A stretch of 48,548 nt of DNA, taken from Anaerocolumna sp. (GTDB lineage: Bacteria; Bacillota; Clostridia; Lachnospirales; Lachnospiraceae). The notes below the pieces were generated by a model. That model was not told the DNA's origin. It saw nothing but the letters and a program-made list of their open reading frames with translations, and searched no databases. Location of the stretch: positions 1 through 48,548 of the forward strand of contig JAQSXJ010000023.1 of NCBI GenBank assembly GCA_029256725.1, given 5' to 3'. The translations under genes and the position numbers were made by a program. Of this stretch, positions 15,895-24,993 are shown piece after piece (position 1 is the first letter of the stretch; the number at the start of each line of letters is the position of its first letter).

Positions 15895-17664
15895 ATGGCT
15901 CTGGACGGATTTGTCATTGCCAGTGTTGTTTCCGAATTAAAAGAGAAGCTGGTTGACGGAAGAATCAGCAAGATATCTCAGCCGGAAAAAGACGAACTGG
16001 TATTAACTATAAAAAAACAAAAAGAAAATTACAAATTATATCTATCTGCAAATGCAAGCCTTCCTTTGGTATATCTAACAGAGGAGTCAAAACAGAATCC
16101 TATGGTCGCACCTGGCTTTTGCATGCTTTTAAGAAAACACTTAAACAGTGCCAGGATACTGGATATAACACAGCCGGGACTGGAACGTATCATTCGAATT
16201 AAGATTGAGCATCTAAATGAACTGGGTGATTTATGTCTTAAATATCTTATTATTGAGATTATGGGTAAACACAGTAATATTATCTTCTGTGATGCAGAAG
16301 ATATTATCGTAGACAGTATTAAACGTATTTCTCATATGGTCAGTTCAGTTAGAGAGGTTCTTCCCGGAAGACCCTATATGGTACCCAAGACCGGTGATAA
16401 GCTTGAACCAAAAGAACTTAATTATGAAGACTGGAAAGCAAATGTCTTAACCAAACCGCTGCCCTTAGAGAAAGCTATTTATACAGAACTTACAGGTTTC
16501 AGCCCCTTAATGGCCGCTGAACTGATTCATCGTGCTTCATTAGATTCTGCACCTCCAGCTAATACCTTATCAGAAGAAGCAGGCTTACACCTATATAAGA
16601 ATTTTGAACGTTTAATTGAGGATTTGAAGAAAGAAAACTTTGCTCCAAACATTGTATATAAAGACAAGGAGCCGGTAGAATTCTCCTGCTTTTTACTAAG
16701 TTGTTATAAAGGTCTTGAAACCATAGAAGAGACCTCTATATCTAAGATATTAGAGAATTTCTACTCCTCTAAAAATACGGTATCCCGCATCCGTCAGAAA
16801 TCAACGGATCTTCGTAAAATCATATCAAATGCAATGGAACGTACCGCTAAAAAATATGATTTACAGTTAAAGCAGTTAAAAGACACTGACAAAAGAGATA
16901 AATACCGCATTTACGGTGAACTGATAAACACCTATGGTTATCAGGTAGAACCAGGTTCTAAATCCTTTCAGGCATTGAATTACTATACCAATGAAGAGAT
17001 TACTATTCCTCTGGATGATACACTGACAACCAATGAAAATGCCAAACGATATTTTGAAAAATATAATAAGTTAAAAAGGACCTATGATGCTCTTACAACG
17101 TTGTTGGAGGAAACCAAATCCGACTTAGAACATCTGGATTCCATAAAGACTTCTCTTGATATAGCCCTTGCAGAAGATGATCTGGCTGCTCTGAAGGAAG
17201 AGCTGGTGGAATTCGGCTATATGAAGCGTAAATTTGTGAAAGCTCCCGGCAGTAAAAACGGCGGCAGAGTTAAAACGGCTAAAAAGGTTAATAGTAAGCC
17301 ATTTCATTATGTTTCTTCTGACGGATTTCATATGTATGTTGGAAAAAACAATTACCAGAATGATGAACTCACCTTCAAATTCGCAACAGGTGGTGACTGG
17401 TGGTTCCATTCCAAGAAAATCCCCGGCTCTCATGTGGTTGTAAAGACAGGCGGTGCTGATCTTCCTGACCGTACCTATGAAGAAGCTGCAATGCTTGCAG
17501 CCTATTATTCCAAAGGCAGAGGCAATGACAAAGTGGAGATAGATTACACCGAGAAGAAAAATGTAAAGAAACCAGGAGGTGCCAAACCTGGATTTGTCGT
17601 TTATTATACAAACTATTCCATGGTAGTAACACCCAGTATCGACGGACTGAAAGAATTGGACTAA
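15895..17664 (+). CDS. rqcH: NFACT-family ribosome quality control protein RqcH
   Basis: 589 aa. RqcH binds stalled 50S subunits carrying peptidyl-tRNA and directs C-terminal alanine tailing for degradation. The NFACT-N domain starts MALDGFVIASVVSELKEKL and contains LIIEIMGKHSNIIF. Middle helix-hairpin-helix and coiled-coil arms run about residues 190-430. The C-terminal NFACT-R domain has FKFATGGDWWFHSKKIPGSH near residue 500 and ends in VVYYTNYSMVVTPS. The position equivalent to the essential Asp97-Arg98 pair of characterised RqcH reads Glu97-Arg98. The ATG has AAGGAG 7 nt upstream. Older annotations call such proteins fibronectin-binding (FbpA). Confidence 0.92.
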   Translation: MALDGFVIASVVSELKEKLVDGRISKISQPEKDELVLTIKKQKENYKLYLSANASLPLVYLTEESKQNPMVAPGFCMLLRKHLNSARILDITQPGLERIIRIKIEHLNELGDLCLKYLIIEIMGKHSNIIFCDAEDIIVDSIKRISHMVSSVREVLPGRPYMVPKTGDKLEPKELNYEDWKANVLTKPLPLEKAIYTELTGFSPLMAAELIHRASLDSAPPANTLSEEAGLHLYKNFERLIEDLKKENFAPNIVYKDKEPVEFSCFLLSCYKGLETIEETSISKILENFYSSKNTVSRIRQKSTDLRKIISNAMERTAKKYDLQLKQLKDTDKRDKYRIYGELINTYGYQVEPGSKSFQALNYYTNEEITIPLDDTLTTNENAKRYFEKYNKLKRTYDALTTLLEETKSDLEHLDSIKTSLDIALAEDDLAALKEELVEFGYMKRKFVKAPGSKNGGRVKTAKKVNSKPFHYVSSDGFHMYVGKNNYQNDELTFKFATGGDWWFHSKKIPGSHVVVKTGGADLPDRTYEEAAMLAAYYSKGRGNDKVEIDYTEKKNVKKPGGAKPGFVVYYTNYSMVVTPSIDGLKELD

Positions 17665-17697
17665 CGGAACAACCTATTGCATACAAGGAGGCATCTT

Positions 17698-18510
17698 ATG
17701 ATTAGAGCAGACTACCACGTTCATTCGGATTTTTCCAGTGATTCAGAAGCACCCATGGAATCCATGATTGATAGAGCAATTGAACTTGGTCTGGAGCGAA
17801 TCTGTTTTACAGACCACATGGACTATGATTTTCCCATGACCTCAACCTATACCTTTGTCTTTGAACCTGCCAGTTACTTTAGAAAGCTCTGTGAATTACA
17901 GGAGCAATACGAAGGCAGAATAAAGATACTAAAAGGAATTGAACTTGGGCTTCAACCCCATCTGGGCGAAGATTATCAGAAACTGATCGACAGCCACCCT
18001 TTCGATTTTATCATTGGTTCTACCCATCTGGTGCAGAAAGTAGATCCTTATCTTCCGGTTTATTGGGAGACTCATAAGAAAGAAGACGGAATCAGATTAT
18101 ACTTTGAAGAGATAACTGAAAATCTCAGAAATTTTAAGGGTTTTCTCATTAATGGTCACCTGGATTATATGATACGTTATGCTCCCGGCACCAATGAAGA
18201 TTTCACCTACAAGAAATATTCCGATGCTATTGACACTATGCTCCGAACCATAATTGAAAGTGGTAAAGGTATCGAGATTAATACTTCCGGTTTCAAATAT
18301 CAGCTAACAGTCCCTCATCCCCACACGGATATCATAAAAAGATATAAGGAACTTGGCGGAGAGTTAATTACCATAGGCTCCGATGCTCATAAACCTGAGC
18401 ATCTTGCATATGATTTTAACAAAGCAGAGGAACTTCTGTTGGAGATGGGGTTTAGATATTATACTGTATACGAAGAACAAAAGCCTATACTTCTGCCACT
18501 TGGGAAATAA
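17698..18510 (+). CDS. PHP-domain phosphatase, HisJ family
   Basis: 270 aa. The ATG at 17698 is preceded by AAGGAGG at 8 nt. Motif 1, ADYHVHSDFSSDSE, motif 2 CFTDHMDYDF and motif 3 KGIELGLQPH provide metal ligands. Later ligands are in FIIGSTHLVQK, LINGHLDYMIRY and ITIGSDAHKPEHLAYDF. This is the full set of a trinuclear PHP site. The closest named function is histidinol-phosphatase (HisJ/HisK), which makes histidinol from its phosphate, but no his genes are nearby and many homologues act on other phosphoesters. It follows rqcH by 33 nt and ends at a clear hairpin, so the two are probably cotranscribed. Confidence 0.88.
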   Translation: MIRADYHVHSDFSSDSEAPMESMIDRAIELGLERICFTDHMDYDFPMTSTYTFVFEPASYFRKLCELQEQYEGRIKILKGIELGLQPHLGEDYQKLIDSHPFDFIIGSTHLVQKVDPYLPVYWETHKKEDGIRLYFEEITENLRNFKGFLINGHLDYMIRYAPGTNEDFTYKKYSDAIDTMLRTIIESGKGIEINTSGFKYQLTVPHPHTDIIKRYKELGGELITIGSDAHKPEHLAYDFNKAEELLLEMGFRYYTVYEEQKPILLPLGK

Positions 18511-18561
18511 AACAATCGTTAAAAATTCTATTACTTCATAGTTAATATAAGACACTGAAAT

Positions 18562-18592
18562 ACGGGTATGATACAAATAGTGTCATACCCGT
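18562..18592 (+). terminator. Terminator after the PHP gene (possibly bidirectional)
   Basis: ACGGGTATGA pairs with TCATACCCGT, followed by TCAACTTTT. The facing minus-strand gene ends 58 nt further on. Confidence 0.75.
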
Positions 18593-18650
18593 TCAACTTT
18601 TCTATTGTACAATATATATAGTTTAATTAGCTATTATCCTAAGTAACAAT

Positions 18651-19337
18651 CTAAGCTCGCTTACTTAGCATTTCAAATACTCTATCCCTAATACTCTCAT
18701 CAAAAAATCCCATCCCTGTATCGCCGTCCTGGTTTTCCGATCCTTTATAATAAAAAATCACAGTATACAAGGTTAAAAAGTGCATGGTGCTGCTTTGTGA
18801 ACCGTAGGTGGTTGAGGTCTTTTCTTCTGTTTCCGGCCTTATTTGTGCAACATCTGATAGTCGTACCAGAATTACCAAAGGACTGCTCCCCCACAAACAA
18901 GCATAGTTCCGCGAAAGTATGAAACGTGCAGGTGTTTTATTAGAGTTAGGTGCTACCAGTTCATAGTCCAGAATATTCGCAGAATTTTTCGCAGCTTCAA
19001 GCATCTCTCTTCCAAGTTGTTCCTGCTCTGTTTCTGACATATTTAGTAGGTTAACAGCCTTTTTAATATTTCTGCTCATCCTACTAGTACTTAACCCCGG
19101 TAAGAGAAGTAATAAAAATATAACACTTATAAAAACTCCGAAACCAAGTCCGGTCATACCGGCTTGTATAAGTTCGTCTCCCTTATCCCCATCTATTGCT
19201 GACATTATAACTCCAAAACCTATAAATAATACCAATACGATTGGAATGACCTTGCAGATGGTTCCTATAAACAACTTCTTTCGATAAGTCCCCAGCCAAC
19301 TCTTTCCTGATTTGATCCACATTCTGTAACTTTCCAA
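18651..19337 (-). CDS. Uncharacterised two-helix membrane protein
   Basis: 228 aa; I do not recognise the family. The start is a TTG at 19337 with GGGAGG 6 nt upstream. The N-terminus is amphipathic (MWIKSGKSWLGTYRKK). It is followed by two strongly hydrophobic segments at about 28-48 and 65-82, and a cytoplasmic-type domain. That domain has a short helix bundle (MSRNIKKAVNLLNMSETEQE) and a beta-rich part with FILSRNYACLWGSSPLVIL, ending in FDESIRDRVFEMLSKRA. The C-terminal part resembles PH-like membrane-protein folds in hydrophobic pattern, but this is only an impression. It is monocistronic between two terminators. Confidence 0.75.
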   Translation of the reverse strand: MESYRMWIKSGKSWLGTYRKKLFIGTICKVIPIVLVLFIGFGVIMSAIDGDKGDELIQAGMTGLGFGVFISVIFLLLLLPGLSTSRMSRNIKKAVNLLNMSETEQEQLGREMLEAAKNSANILDYELVAPNSNKTPARFILSRNYACLWGSSPLVILVRLSDVAQIRPETEEKTSTTYGSQSSTMHFLTLYTVIFYYKGSENQDGDTGMGFFDESIRDRVFEMLSKRA

Positions 19338-19494
19338 AAGTAACCTCCCATAAATATTAGTTTACTGCTTAGCATTAAAAACAACTGCTATATATATGTT
19401 TCTGCCTCAAGCAATTTTTTACAGTTATTATTTCGGCACTTATTTCCAATTAACTAAGCTTAAATCCACTCAAATTGCTTATACAGGCATAAGA

Positions 19495-19529
19495 AAAAAG
19501 CCCTAGAATACAAATAATGCATCCTAGGG
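19495..19529 (-). terminator. Terminator of the rrf2-nifS-nifU-mnmA operon
   Basis: CCCTAGGAT pairs with AT-CTAGGG across a short loop, followed by six T on the minus strand, just behind the mnmA stop. Confidence 0.8.
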
Positions 19530-19542
19530 TCTCTATTAAATT

Positions 19543-20625
19543 CTAAGCTCTGACAATTGTTCCACCGCCAAGAACATAGTCTCCATCATAAAATACCACA
19601 GCTTGTCCGGGTGTTACTGCTCTTTGTGGTTCAACAAATACACATTCCACCAAATCATCACCAGTCTTTCGAATGGTTGCTTTGGTACCCTTGTGATTAT
19701 ATCGTATCTTTACATCTACTTCCATCTCATCCTGCAGATCTTCTATAGACATAAAGTTCAAATTGTTTGCATAAAGCTTGTCTGAGAATACTTCCTCACC
19801 TGTTCCGATAACTACTTCATTGCTCTGAGGACGGATATCAACAACAAATACCGGATAACCTAGGGCAAGATTTAAGCCTTTTCTCTGTCCAATGGTATAA
19901 TGAATAATGCCTTTATGTTTTCCGATAACCTTGCCGTCAGTCGTAACAAAATTACCAGGCCTTGAATCTTCTCCTGTGTATTCCTCTATGAATTTAGCAT
20001 AGTCTTTATCCGGTATAAAGCAGATTTCCTGGCTGTCTGGCTTTGAAGCTATTCTTAAATTAATCTTCTTAGCCATTTCCCTGATTTCGTCCTTATGGAA
20101 ATTACCCACCGGCATTAAAGTATGGGATAATTGGTATTGGGTCAGATTATATAAAGCATAAGTCTGGTCTTTTTCCGCAGTAACAGATTTACACAAGGTA
20201 TATCTGCCGTTTTCTAACTGTACTACCTTGGCATAATGCCCTGTTGCTATATAGTCAGCGCCGATATCAAGGGATCTTTTTAAGAGTGATTCCCACTTCA
20301 CATAACGGTTGCAGGCAATACAAGGGTTCGGAGTGTTTCCTTCCTTATACTCTTTCACAAAATAATCCATAACTGCGCATTTAAACTCATTTTTGAAATT
20401 CATGACATAGTAGGGAATATCCAAAGCAAAGGCTACTCTTCTTGCATCATCAACGGCACTTAAGCCACAACAGCCACCGCTTTCTTCCTGAGCTGAGATA
20501 TCCTCATCCTGCCATATCTGCATGGTAACACCGATTACATCATAACCGGCTTCCTTAAGCAGATACGCAGCTACAGAGGAATCTACCCCTCCGGACATCC
20601 CGACTACTACTTTTTTCTTGTCCAA
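19543..20625 (-). CDS. mnmA: tRNA-specific 2-thiouridylase MnmA
   Basis: 360 aa. MnmA adenylates and thiolates U34 of tRNA-Lys/Glu/Gln, taking sulfur from a cysteine desulfurase. The start is a TTG at 20625 with AGGAGG 6 nt upstream, so the protein begins [17 protein letters not shown]; the SGGVDSS P-loop binds ATP. Catalytic cysteines lie in PNPCIACN (Cys102) and SQEICFI (about Cys202). The C-terminal beta-barrel includes [20 protein letters not shown]. It is 10 nt behind nifU, so the sulfur donor, the scaffold and this thiolase are produced together. Length and motifs are normal. Confidence 0.96.
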   Translation of the reverse strand: MDKKKVVVGMSGGVDSSVAAYLLKEAGYDVIGVTMQIWQDEDISAQEESGGCCGLSAVDDARRVAFALDIPYYVMNFKNEFKCAVMDYFVKEYKEGNTPNPCIACNRYVKWESLLKRSLDIGADYIATGHYAKVVQLENGRYTLCKSVTAEKDQTYALYNLTQYQLSHTLMPVGNFHKDEIREMAKKINLRIASKPDSQEICFIPDKDYAKFIEEYTGEDSRPGNFVTTDGKVIGKHKGIIHYTIGQRKGLNLALGYPVFVVDIRPQSNEVVIGTGEEVFSDKLYANNLNFMSIEDLQDEMEVDVKIRYNHKGTKATIRKTGDDLVECVFVEPQRAVTPGQAVVFYDGDYVLGGGTIVRA

Positions 20626-20635
20626 AATAAACCTC

Positions 20636-21073
20636 CTAGTACTCTTCCGTGTGTTCCTCTTCACTGATATCAGACTTAGGTTTTTCCAGACCTTCTATCA
20701 CGATGCCATTCTTCTCTGCATAGTCCCAAAGAGCTGCATGAATAGCCTCTTCCGCTAACAGTGAACAGTGAACCTTAACCGGCGGAAGCCCGTCAAGTGC
20801 ATCCATAACCGCTTTATTTGTTATCTTTAGTGCTTCCTGAATATCTTTTCCTTTTACCAGTTCTGTTGCCATGCTGCTGGTAGCAACTGCTGCACCGCAT
20901 CCAAATGTCTTAAATTTAACATCCTGAATAATTTTATCTTCGTCAATATCCAGATAGATACGCATAATGTCGCCGCATTTCGCATTTCCTACGGTACCTA
21001 CTCCGCTTGCATTGTCAATTTCTCCGACATTTCTGGGATTGGTGAAATGATCCATAACTTTTTCACTATACAT
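20636..21073 (-). CDS. nifU: Fe-S cluster scaffold protein NifU/IscU-like
   Basis: 145 aa. It has the N-terminal U-type scaffold domain with the three cluster cysteines: Cys33 (NAKCGD, with the conserved Asp), Cys59 (TFGCGAA) and Cys103 ([10 protein letters not shown]). The start [19 protein letters not shown] is canonical. A 20-residue acidic tail ([12 protein letters not shown]) follows the domain. Clostridial genomes often label it nifU although it serves general Fe-S assembly. It sits between the desulfurase and mnmA in one operon. ATG supported by GGAGG upstream. Confidence 0.95.
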   Translation of the reverse strand: MYSEKVMDHFTNPRNVGEIDNASGVGTVGNAKCGDIMRIYLDIDEDKIIQDVKFKTFGCGAAVATSSMATELVKGKDIQEALKITNKAVMDALDGLPPVKVHCSLLAEEAIHAALWDYAEKNGIVIEGLEKPKSDISEEEHTEEY

Positions 21074-21189
21074 TTTAATCCTCCGTTATTTCCTGTTTCT
21101 CTTATTGTTGTTATTATATGTCATCCAGGAATTCTTTTATCATCATTTTCTATTGTTTTAGTATTTAATCAGCTATTCTGCTTCATTAC

Positions 21190-22374
21190 TTATCTTGCCA
21201 TACTCTTAATAAAATCCTCATATAAAGGAGACATAGAGCGCAGCTTTGCTACAATTTCCTTAATTGTATCGACAACATAATCCATCTCTTCTGTTGTATT
21301 ATCTTCACAAAGAGTCAGGCGTAAGGAACCATGGGCAATTTCATGAGGCAGTCCGATAGCCAATAGAACATGGGAAGGATCCAGTGAACCAGAGGTACAG
21401 GCAGAACCGCTGGAGGCACAAATATTCTGCATATCAAGCATAATTAAAAGAGATTCACCTTCGATAAACTGGAAAGCAAAATTTGCATTATTGGGAAGTC
21501 TGTCTGTCTTATGTCCATTAAGTCTAACATAAGGCACTTCTTTTAACACTCTTCCGATGAGATAATCCCTTAATTCTATTTCTTTCTTCTGACGCTCTTC
21601 AATTGTATTCATAGCGATTTCTACTGCTTTACCAAAACCTACAATGCCAGGTACATTTTCAGTTCCTGCACGTCTTTGTCTCTCCTGCGCACCGCCGTGA
21701 ACAAAAGATCTTAATTTAAGACCTTTCCTTATATATAAGAAACCAATTCCCTTAGGTCCGTTCAACTTATGTCCGCTGGCACTGAGCATATCAATATTTA
21801 AATCTTTCACATCCAGATTCAACTGACCAAATGCCTGCACAGCATCTGTATGGAAAAGGACATTATTCTCTTTTGCAATCTCACCGATTTCTTTAATCGG
21901 TTGAAGAGTTCCGATTTCATTATTTGCAGCCATAATAGATATTAATATGGTTGTTGGTCTGATAGCTTTTTTGAGTTCCTCTAATTTAATTACACCATCT
22001 TCATTTACATCCAGGTAAGTTACTTCAAATCCCTTCTTTTCAAGTGCTTCACAGGTATGAAGTATTGCATGGTGTTCAATTTTTGAGGTTATGATATGGT
22101 TTCCCTTATCTCCATATGCTTCTACAGTGGCTTTAATAGCCCAGTTGTCTGCTTCCGTTCCGCCGGCAGTAAAGTATATTTCATTGCTTTCCGCATTAAG
22201 AGCTTTTGATATGATTGTTCTTGCTTCATCCACAGCCTTTTTATTCTGTGTAGCAAATTCATAAACACTGGAAGGATTACCGAAATACTCCGTAAAATAG
22301 GGCAGCATTGCCTCTACTACAGCAGGACGGGTTTTCGTTGTCGCTGCATTATCCAAATAAATCTTCTTTTCCAT
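21190..22374 (-). CDS. nifS: Cysteine desulfurase NifS/IscS-like
   Basis: 394 aa PLP enzyme that converts cysteine to alanine and a protein persulfide. It starts MEKKIYLDNAATTK. The PLP-lysine motif is LSASGHKLNGPKGIGF, and the substrate/PLP His is in SKIEHHAIL. The active Cys lies on a mobile loop SSGSACTSGS, the form typical of the group I (IscS/NifS) enzymes. GAGTEN-type RRAGTENVPGI is intact. It passes sulfur to the NifU scaffold and to MnmA, both encoded downstream in the same operon. The gap to nifU (116 nt) is A/T-rich without a clear terminator. Confidence 0.96.
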   Translation of the reverse strand: MEKKIYLDNAATTKTRPAVVEAMLPYFTEYFGNPSSVYEFATQNKKAVDEARTIISKALNAESNEIYFTAGGTEADNWAIKATVEAYGDKGNHIITSKIEHHAILHTCEALEKKGFEVTYLDVNEDGVIKLEELKKAIRPTTILISIMAANNEIGTLQPIKEIGEIAKENNVLFHTDAVQAFGQLNLDVKDLNIDMLSASGHKLNGPKGIGFLYIRKGLKLRSFVHGGAQERQRRAGTENVPGIVGFGKAVEIAMNTIEERQKKEIELRDYLIGRVLKEVPYVRLNGHKTDRLPNNANFAFQFIEGESLLIMLDMQNICASSGSACTSGSLDPSHVLLAIGLPHEIAHGSLRLTLCEDNTTEEMDYVVDTIKEIVAKLRSMSPLYEDFIKSMAR

Positions 22375-22398
22375 CTGATTTTTCTCCTATTGAAATCT

Positions 22399-22878
22399 TT
22401 ATTGCCCGCATGTAGGCTTTATACGTGGTTCCTTGCCACCTATAGCTGCATCATCTGCTATACGCCTGCCCTCATCAATTAATTCAGAGAGGAGCATAGT
22501 ATCCACTGTATTGTTTATACTATCACTAATACGCATCCAGACATATTTTGTTACACATAAATTTGCTCCGACACAGGAGTTATTGCTGCCTTCAAGCTCT
22601 GCACAATCCACAGGATTTAAGTCGCCTTCTAAGGCTCTCAGAATATCTCCTACCGAAATTTCCTCCGGTTTCTTAGCAAGAATATAGCCACCCTGGGCAC
22701 CACGGATACTGTTGACAATACCTGCCTTTTTCAGCTTGGCAATCAACTGTTCCAGATAGCTGATGGAGATACCCTGTCTTTCCGCAACGGAGCTTAAAGC
22801 AACTGCTTCTTTTTCACCGTTCAGAGCAAGGTCAACCACCGCTCTTAGCCCATATCTTCCTTTCGTAGATAATTTCAT
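22399..22878 (-). CDS. iscR: Rrf2-family Fe-S-sensing repressor (IscR-like)
   Basis: 159 aa. The winged helix-turn-helix starts MKLSTKGRYGLRAVVDLAL and has the family loop RGAQGGYIL. Three cysteines at 92, 102 and 108 (DCAELE, SCVGANLC) are placed like the [2Fe-2S] ligands of IscR. It is the first gene of the operon with nifS, nifU and mnmA. A 26-bp inverted repeat directly behind its promoter is a strong candidate for autoregulation: the holo- or apo-protein would gate Fe-S synthesis according to cluster supply. ATG with AGAGAGG upstream. The C-terminal tail is a few residues longer than in E. coli and has one further Cys. Confidence 0.92.
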   Translation of the reverse strand: MKLSTKGRYGLRAVVDLALNGEKEAVALSSVAERQGISISYLEQLIAKLKKAGIVNSIRGAQGGYILAKKPEEISVGDILRALEGDLNPVDCAELEGSNNSCVGANLCVTKYVWMRISDSINNTVDTMLLSELIDEGRRIADDAAIGGKEPRIKPTCGQ

Positions 22879-22910
22879 TGAACCACCTCTCTATTAACAG
22901 CCAAATCCCT

Positions 22911-22936
22911 ACTATTTTATTTCCGAGTAAAATAGT
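22911..22936. promoter_or_regulatory. Probable Rrf2/IscR operator
   Basis: Inverted repeat ACTATTTTA-N8-TAAAATAGT, perfect over 9 bp on each side. It lies at about +7 to +32 of the predicted transcript, between the -10 box and the iscR ribosome site. Confidence 0.7.
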
Positions 22937-22949
22937 GTACATTAAAAAT

Positions 22950-22978
22950 ATCATAGCATTGGAGATAGCAAAAGTCAA
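22950..22978 (-). promoter_or_regulatory. Promoter of the iscR-nifS-nifU-mnmA operon
   Basis: -35 TTGACT (22978-22973), 17-nt spacer, -10 TATGAT (22955-22950) reading leftwards. The predicted start is near 22943. Confidence 0.8.
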
Positions 22979-23055
22979 TATTCTATTTTCTATTCTTTCT
23001 GCCTGTATTACTGAATATATTAATATGAATTAAACAAGTTAAAGGTTATTCATTT

Positions 23056-24618
23056 ATGACAAAAAACAAAAGTAGTCTGATTAAAGGTACCCTTGTTCTT
23101 ACTTTTGCCGGCTTTCTAACCCGTATTGTGGGTTTTTTCTACCGTATCTTTCTATCCAATGCCATGGGTGCCGAAGCACTTGGAGTATACCAGCTTGTCT
23201 TCCCTATATATGGTATATGCTTCACTATATTTGCTTCCGGAATTCAGACCGCCATATCCACTCTGGTTGCCAATGAACTTGGCAAGCAAAGGTACCCCGG
23301 GATAATGAAAATACTGCGAAGAGGCGGTTTGATATCCGTAAGTCTGGCAGTTATCCTTTCCTTTTTAACATATCGTTATTCATCATTTCTGGCAATACAT
23401 ATCCTACGAGAAGAAAGCACTGCCTCCTCACTTCGAATACTGGCTATCAGCTTTCCTTTCTGTGCTATAACTTCCTGTATCAACGGGTATTATTACGGAC
23501 TGAAAAAAGCAGCAATCCCAGCCGTCACCCAGCTGTTAGAGCAGATTGTCAGAGTATGCGCCGTATATTTCATTGCCGCATCTGCCGGTGGCGGTGATCT
23601 TAAGGTAACCTGCGACCTTGCAGTTCTTGGTATCGTATTTGGTGAAATTGCTTCTCAGCTCTACAATGTAGGATCCATGTTCCTTGGTAAGACTTCAAGA
23701 AATCTAAGGCATCTCTCCTCTTCCTATGAAGAGATGGCAAAAGGCGGAAATGATTTCATGAAGACAAAAGGTGATGGTCTTACCACAAGTCTCGTTAAAA
23801 TGAGCGTCCCACTGACTGCCAACCGCCTTCTTCTAAGTATTCTGCACAGTATTGAAGCAATCTTAATTCCAACCATGCTGAAAAAATATGGATTAAGTAA
23901 TGAAGAAGCCTTGAGTATCTTTGGAATTTTAAACGGAATGTCCGTCCCCTTCATTCTCTTTCCTTCAGCCATTACCAATTCCTTATCCGTATTGCTGCTG
24001 CCGACAATATCAGAAGCACAGTCCTCCGGTAACGATACGCTTATTAAGCGAACCTCTTCCATCACCATCAAATACAGTCTGCTGATCGGTATTATGAGTA
24101 CTGCCGTATTCATTACTTTTGGCAAAGAGTTAGGAACTCTGGTATATCACAACGCAACAGCAGGTAATTTCCTTGTAATTCTTGCCTGGCTGTGTCCCTT
24201 CCTATATATAACGACTACACTTACCAGCATCATCAACGGACTTGGACGGGTAAGCCTTACCTTTGCTGGCTCTGTCATTGGGCTGGTGGTGCGGATTGTC
24301 ATTATATTTTTTGCAGTACCTGCTCAGGGTATCAATGGATATCTTATCAGCCTGCTTATAAGCCAGCTGGTTATGACCCTTATCGGAGCATCTCTTGTAA
24401 TAAAATACATCCGTCCTCCCTTTCAGGCAACGGATGTTATTGCAAAACCCGGTATAATTATTACTGTGTGCAGTTATCTGACTTATCAGTTCTACCTGCG
24501 CTTACCTGCCGCCAGTCAAAGTCTTAAGTCCGTACTGCTGTTATGTATTCTAATGACCTGTGCCAGCCTGCTTCTTATGTATCTTGCTAATGTAATCAAA
24601 TCAGAAGATTTTCAATAA
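23056..24618 (+). CDS. spoVB: Polysaccharide/lipid flippase, stage V sporulation protein B-like
   Basis: 520 aa, MOP-superfamily flippase with about 14 membrane helices. It starts IKGTLVLTFAGFLTRIVGFF followed by YRIFLSNAMGAEALGVYQL, the diagnostic N-terminus of the SpoVB/YtgP group. The QLVFPIYG and SGIQTAIS segments and the central LVKMSVPLTANRLLLSI fit the same group. SpoVB is thought to flip lipid-linked peptidoglycan precursors across the outer forespore membrane for cortex synthesis. YtgP/MurJ-like relatives act in vegetative cells and look similar, so the sporulation role is likely but not certain. AAAGG lies 10 nt upstream of the ATG. It is divergent from the iscR operon. Confidence 0.85.
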   Translation: MTKNKSSLIKGTLVLTFAGFLTRIVGFFYRIFLSNAMGAEALGVYQLVFPIYGICFTIFASGIQTAISTLVANELGKQRYPGIMKILRRGGLISVSLAVILSFLTYRYSSFLAIHILREESTASSLRILAISFPFCAITSCINGYYYGLKKAAIPAVTQLLEQIVRVCAVYFIAASAGGGDLKVTCDLAVLGIVFGEIASQLYNVGSMFLGKTSRNLRHLSSSYEEMAKGGNDFMKTKGDGLTTSLVKMSVPLTANRLLLSILHSIEAILIPTMLKKYGLSNEEALSIFGILNGMSVPFILFPSAITNSLSVLLLPTISEAQSSGNDTLIKRTSSITIKYSLLIGIMSTAVFITFGKELGTLVYHNATAGNFLVILAWLCPFLYITTTLTSIINGLGRVSLTFAGSVIGLVVRIVIIFFAVPAQGINGYLISLLISQLVMTLIGASLVIKYIRPPFQATDVIAKPGIIITVCSYLTYQFYLRLPAASQSLKSVLLLCILMTCASLLLMYLANVIKSEDFQ

Positions 24619-24692
24619 CTGTAATATTACGAAAATAATAATAAGTCGTAAGTAATCGGGAGCGTCAAACTGTTTTGTTGTCATATACGGAC

Positions 24693-24905
24693 GGAAAAAT
24701 GCACAAAACAGAAAGGCTCATGCTTCATTCCAAGGGATAAGAAGTCCTAATTCTCTGAATATATTATGCTGGGCATATTATAAAACAGATAACTCGCTAA
24801 CGCTCAAACAATCTGTTTTAGAATATAGCATAAAATATTAAGAGAAAAGGACTTCTAATCCCTTTCCATAGGCGCATTCGCTCTTTCTGTTTTGTGCATT
24901 TTTCC
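24693..24905. repeat. Long imperfect inverted repeat (possible MITE-like element)
   Basis: The outer 23 bp are perfect inverted copies: GGAAAAATGCACAAAACAGA plus AAG at 24693-24715, and the reverse complement at 24883-24905. Inside, the arms stay alignable for about 80 bp more (for example AAGGGATAAGAAGTCC against AAGGGATTAGAAGTCC, and TAAAACAGAT twice), so the whole stretch can fold into one long hairpin. No open reading frame is present. It fills the space between spoVB and the convergent diguanylate cyclase. Confidence 0.8.
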
Positions 24906-24993
24906 TGAAATCGTATAAAATTAACTTTAGTACATTAAATCAACTAGAAGTTTTGACTCTCTAGTAACTTTAAGTTATGTGAATAACTCTAAG

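Noticed and set aside
17125..17686. Minus-strand open frames across rqcH and its 3' end
   Set aside because: They mirror the conserved NFACT-R domain in antisense and have no ribosome sites.
23724..24527. Antisense and shifted frames inside the spoVB-like gene
   Set aside because: The membrane-helix pattern and family motifs belong to the plus-strand frame at 23,056; the others are by-products.
24693..24905. Insertion sequence
   Set aside because: No transposase frame and no room for one; only a long hairpin is present.
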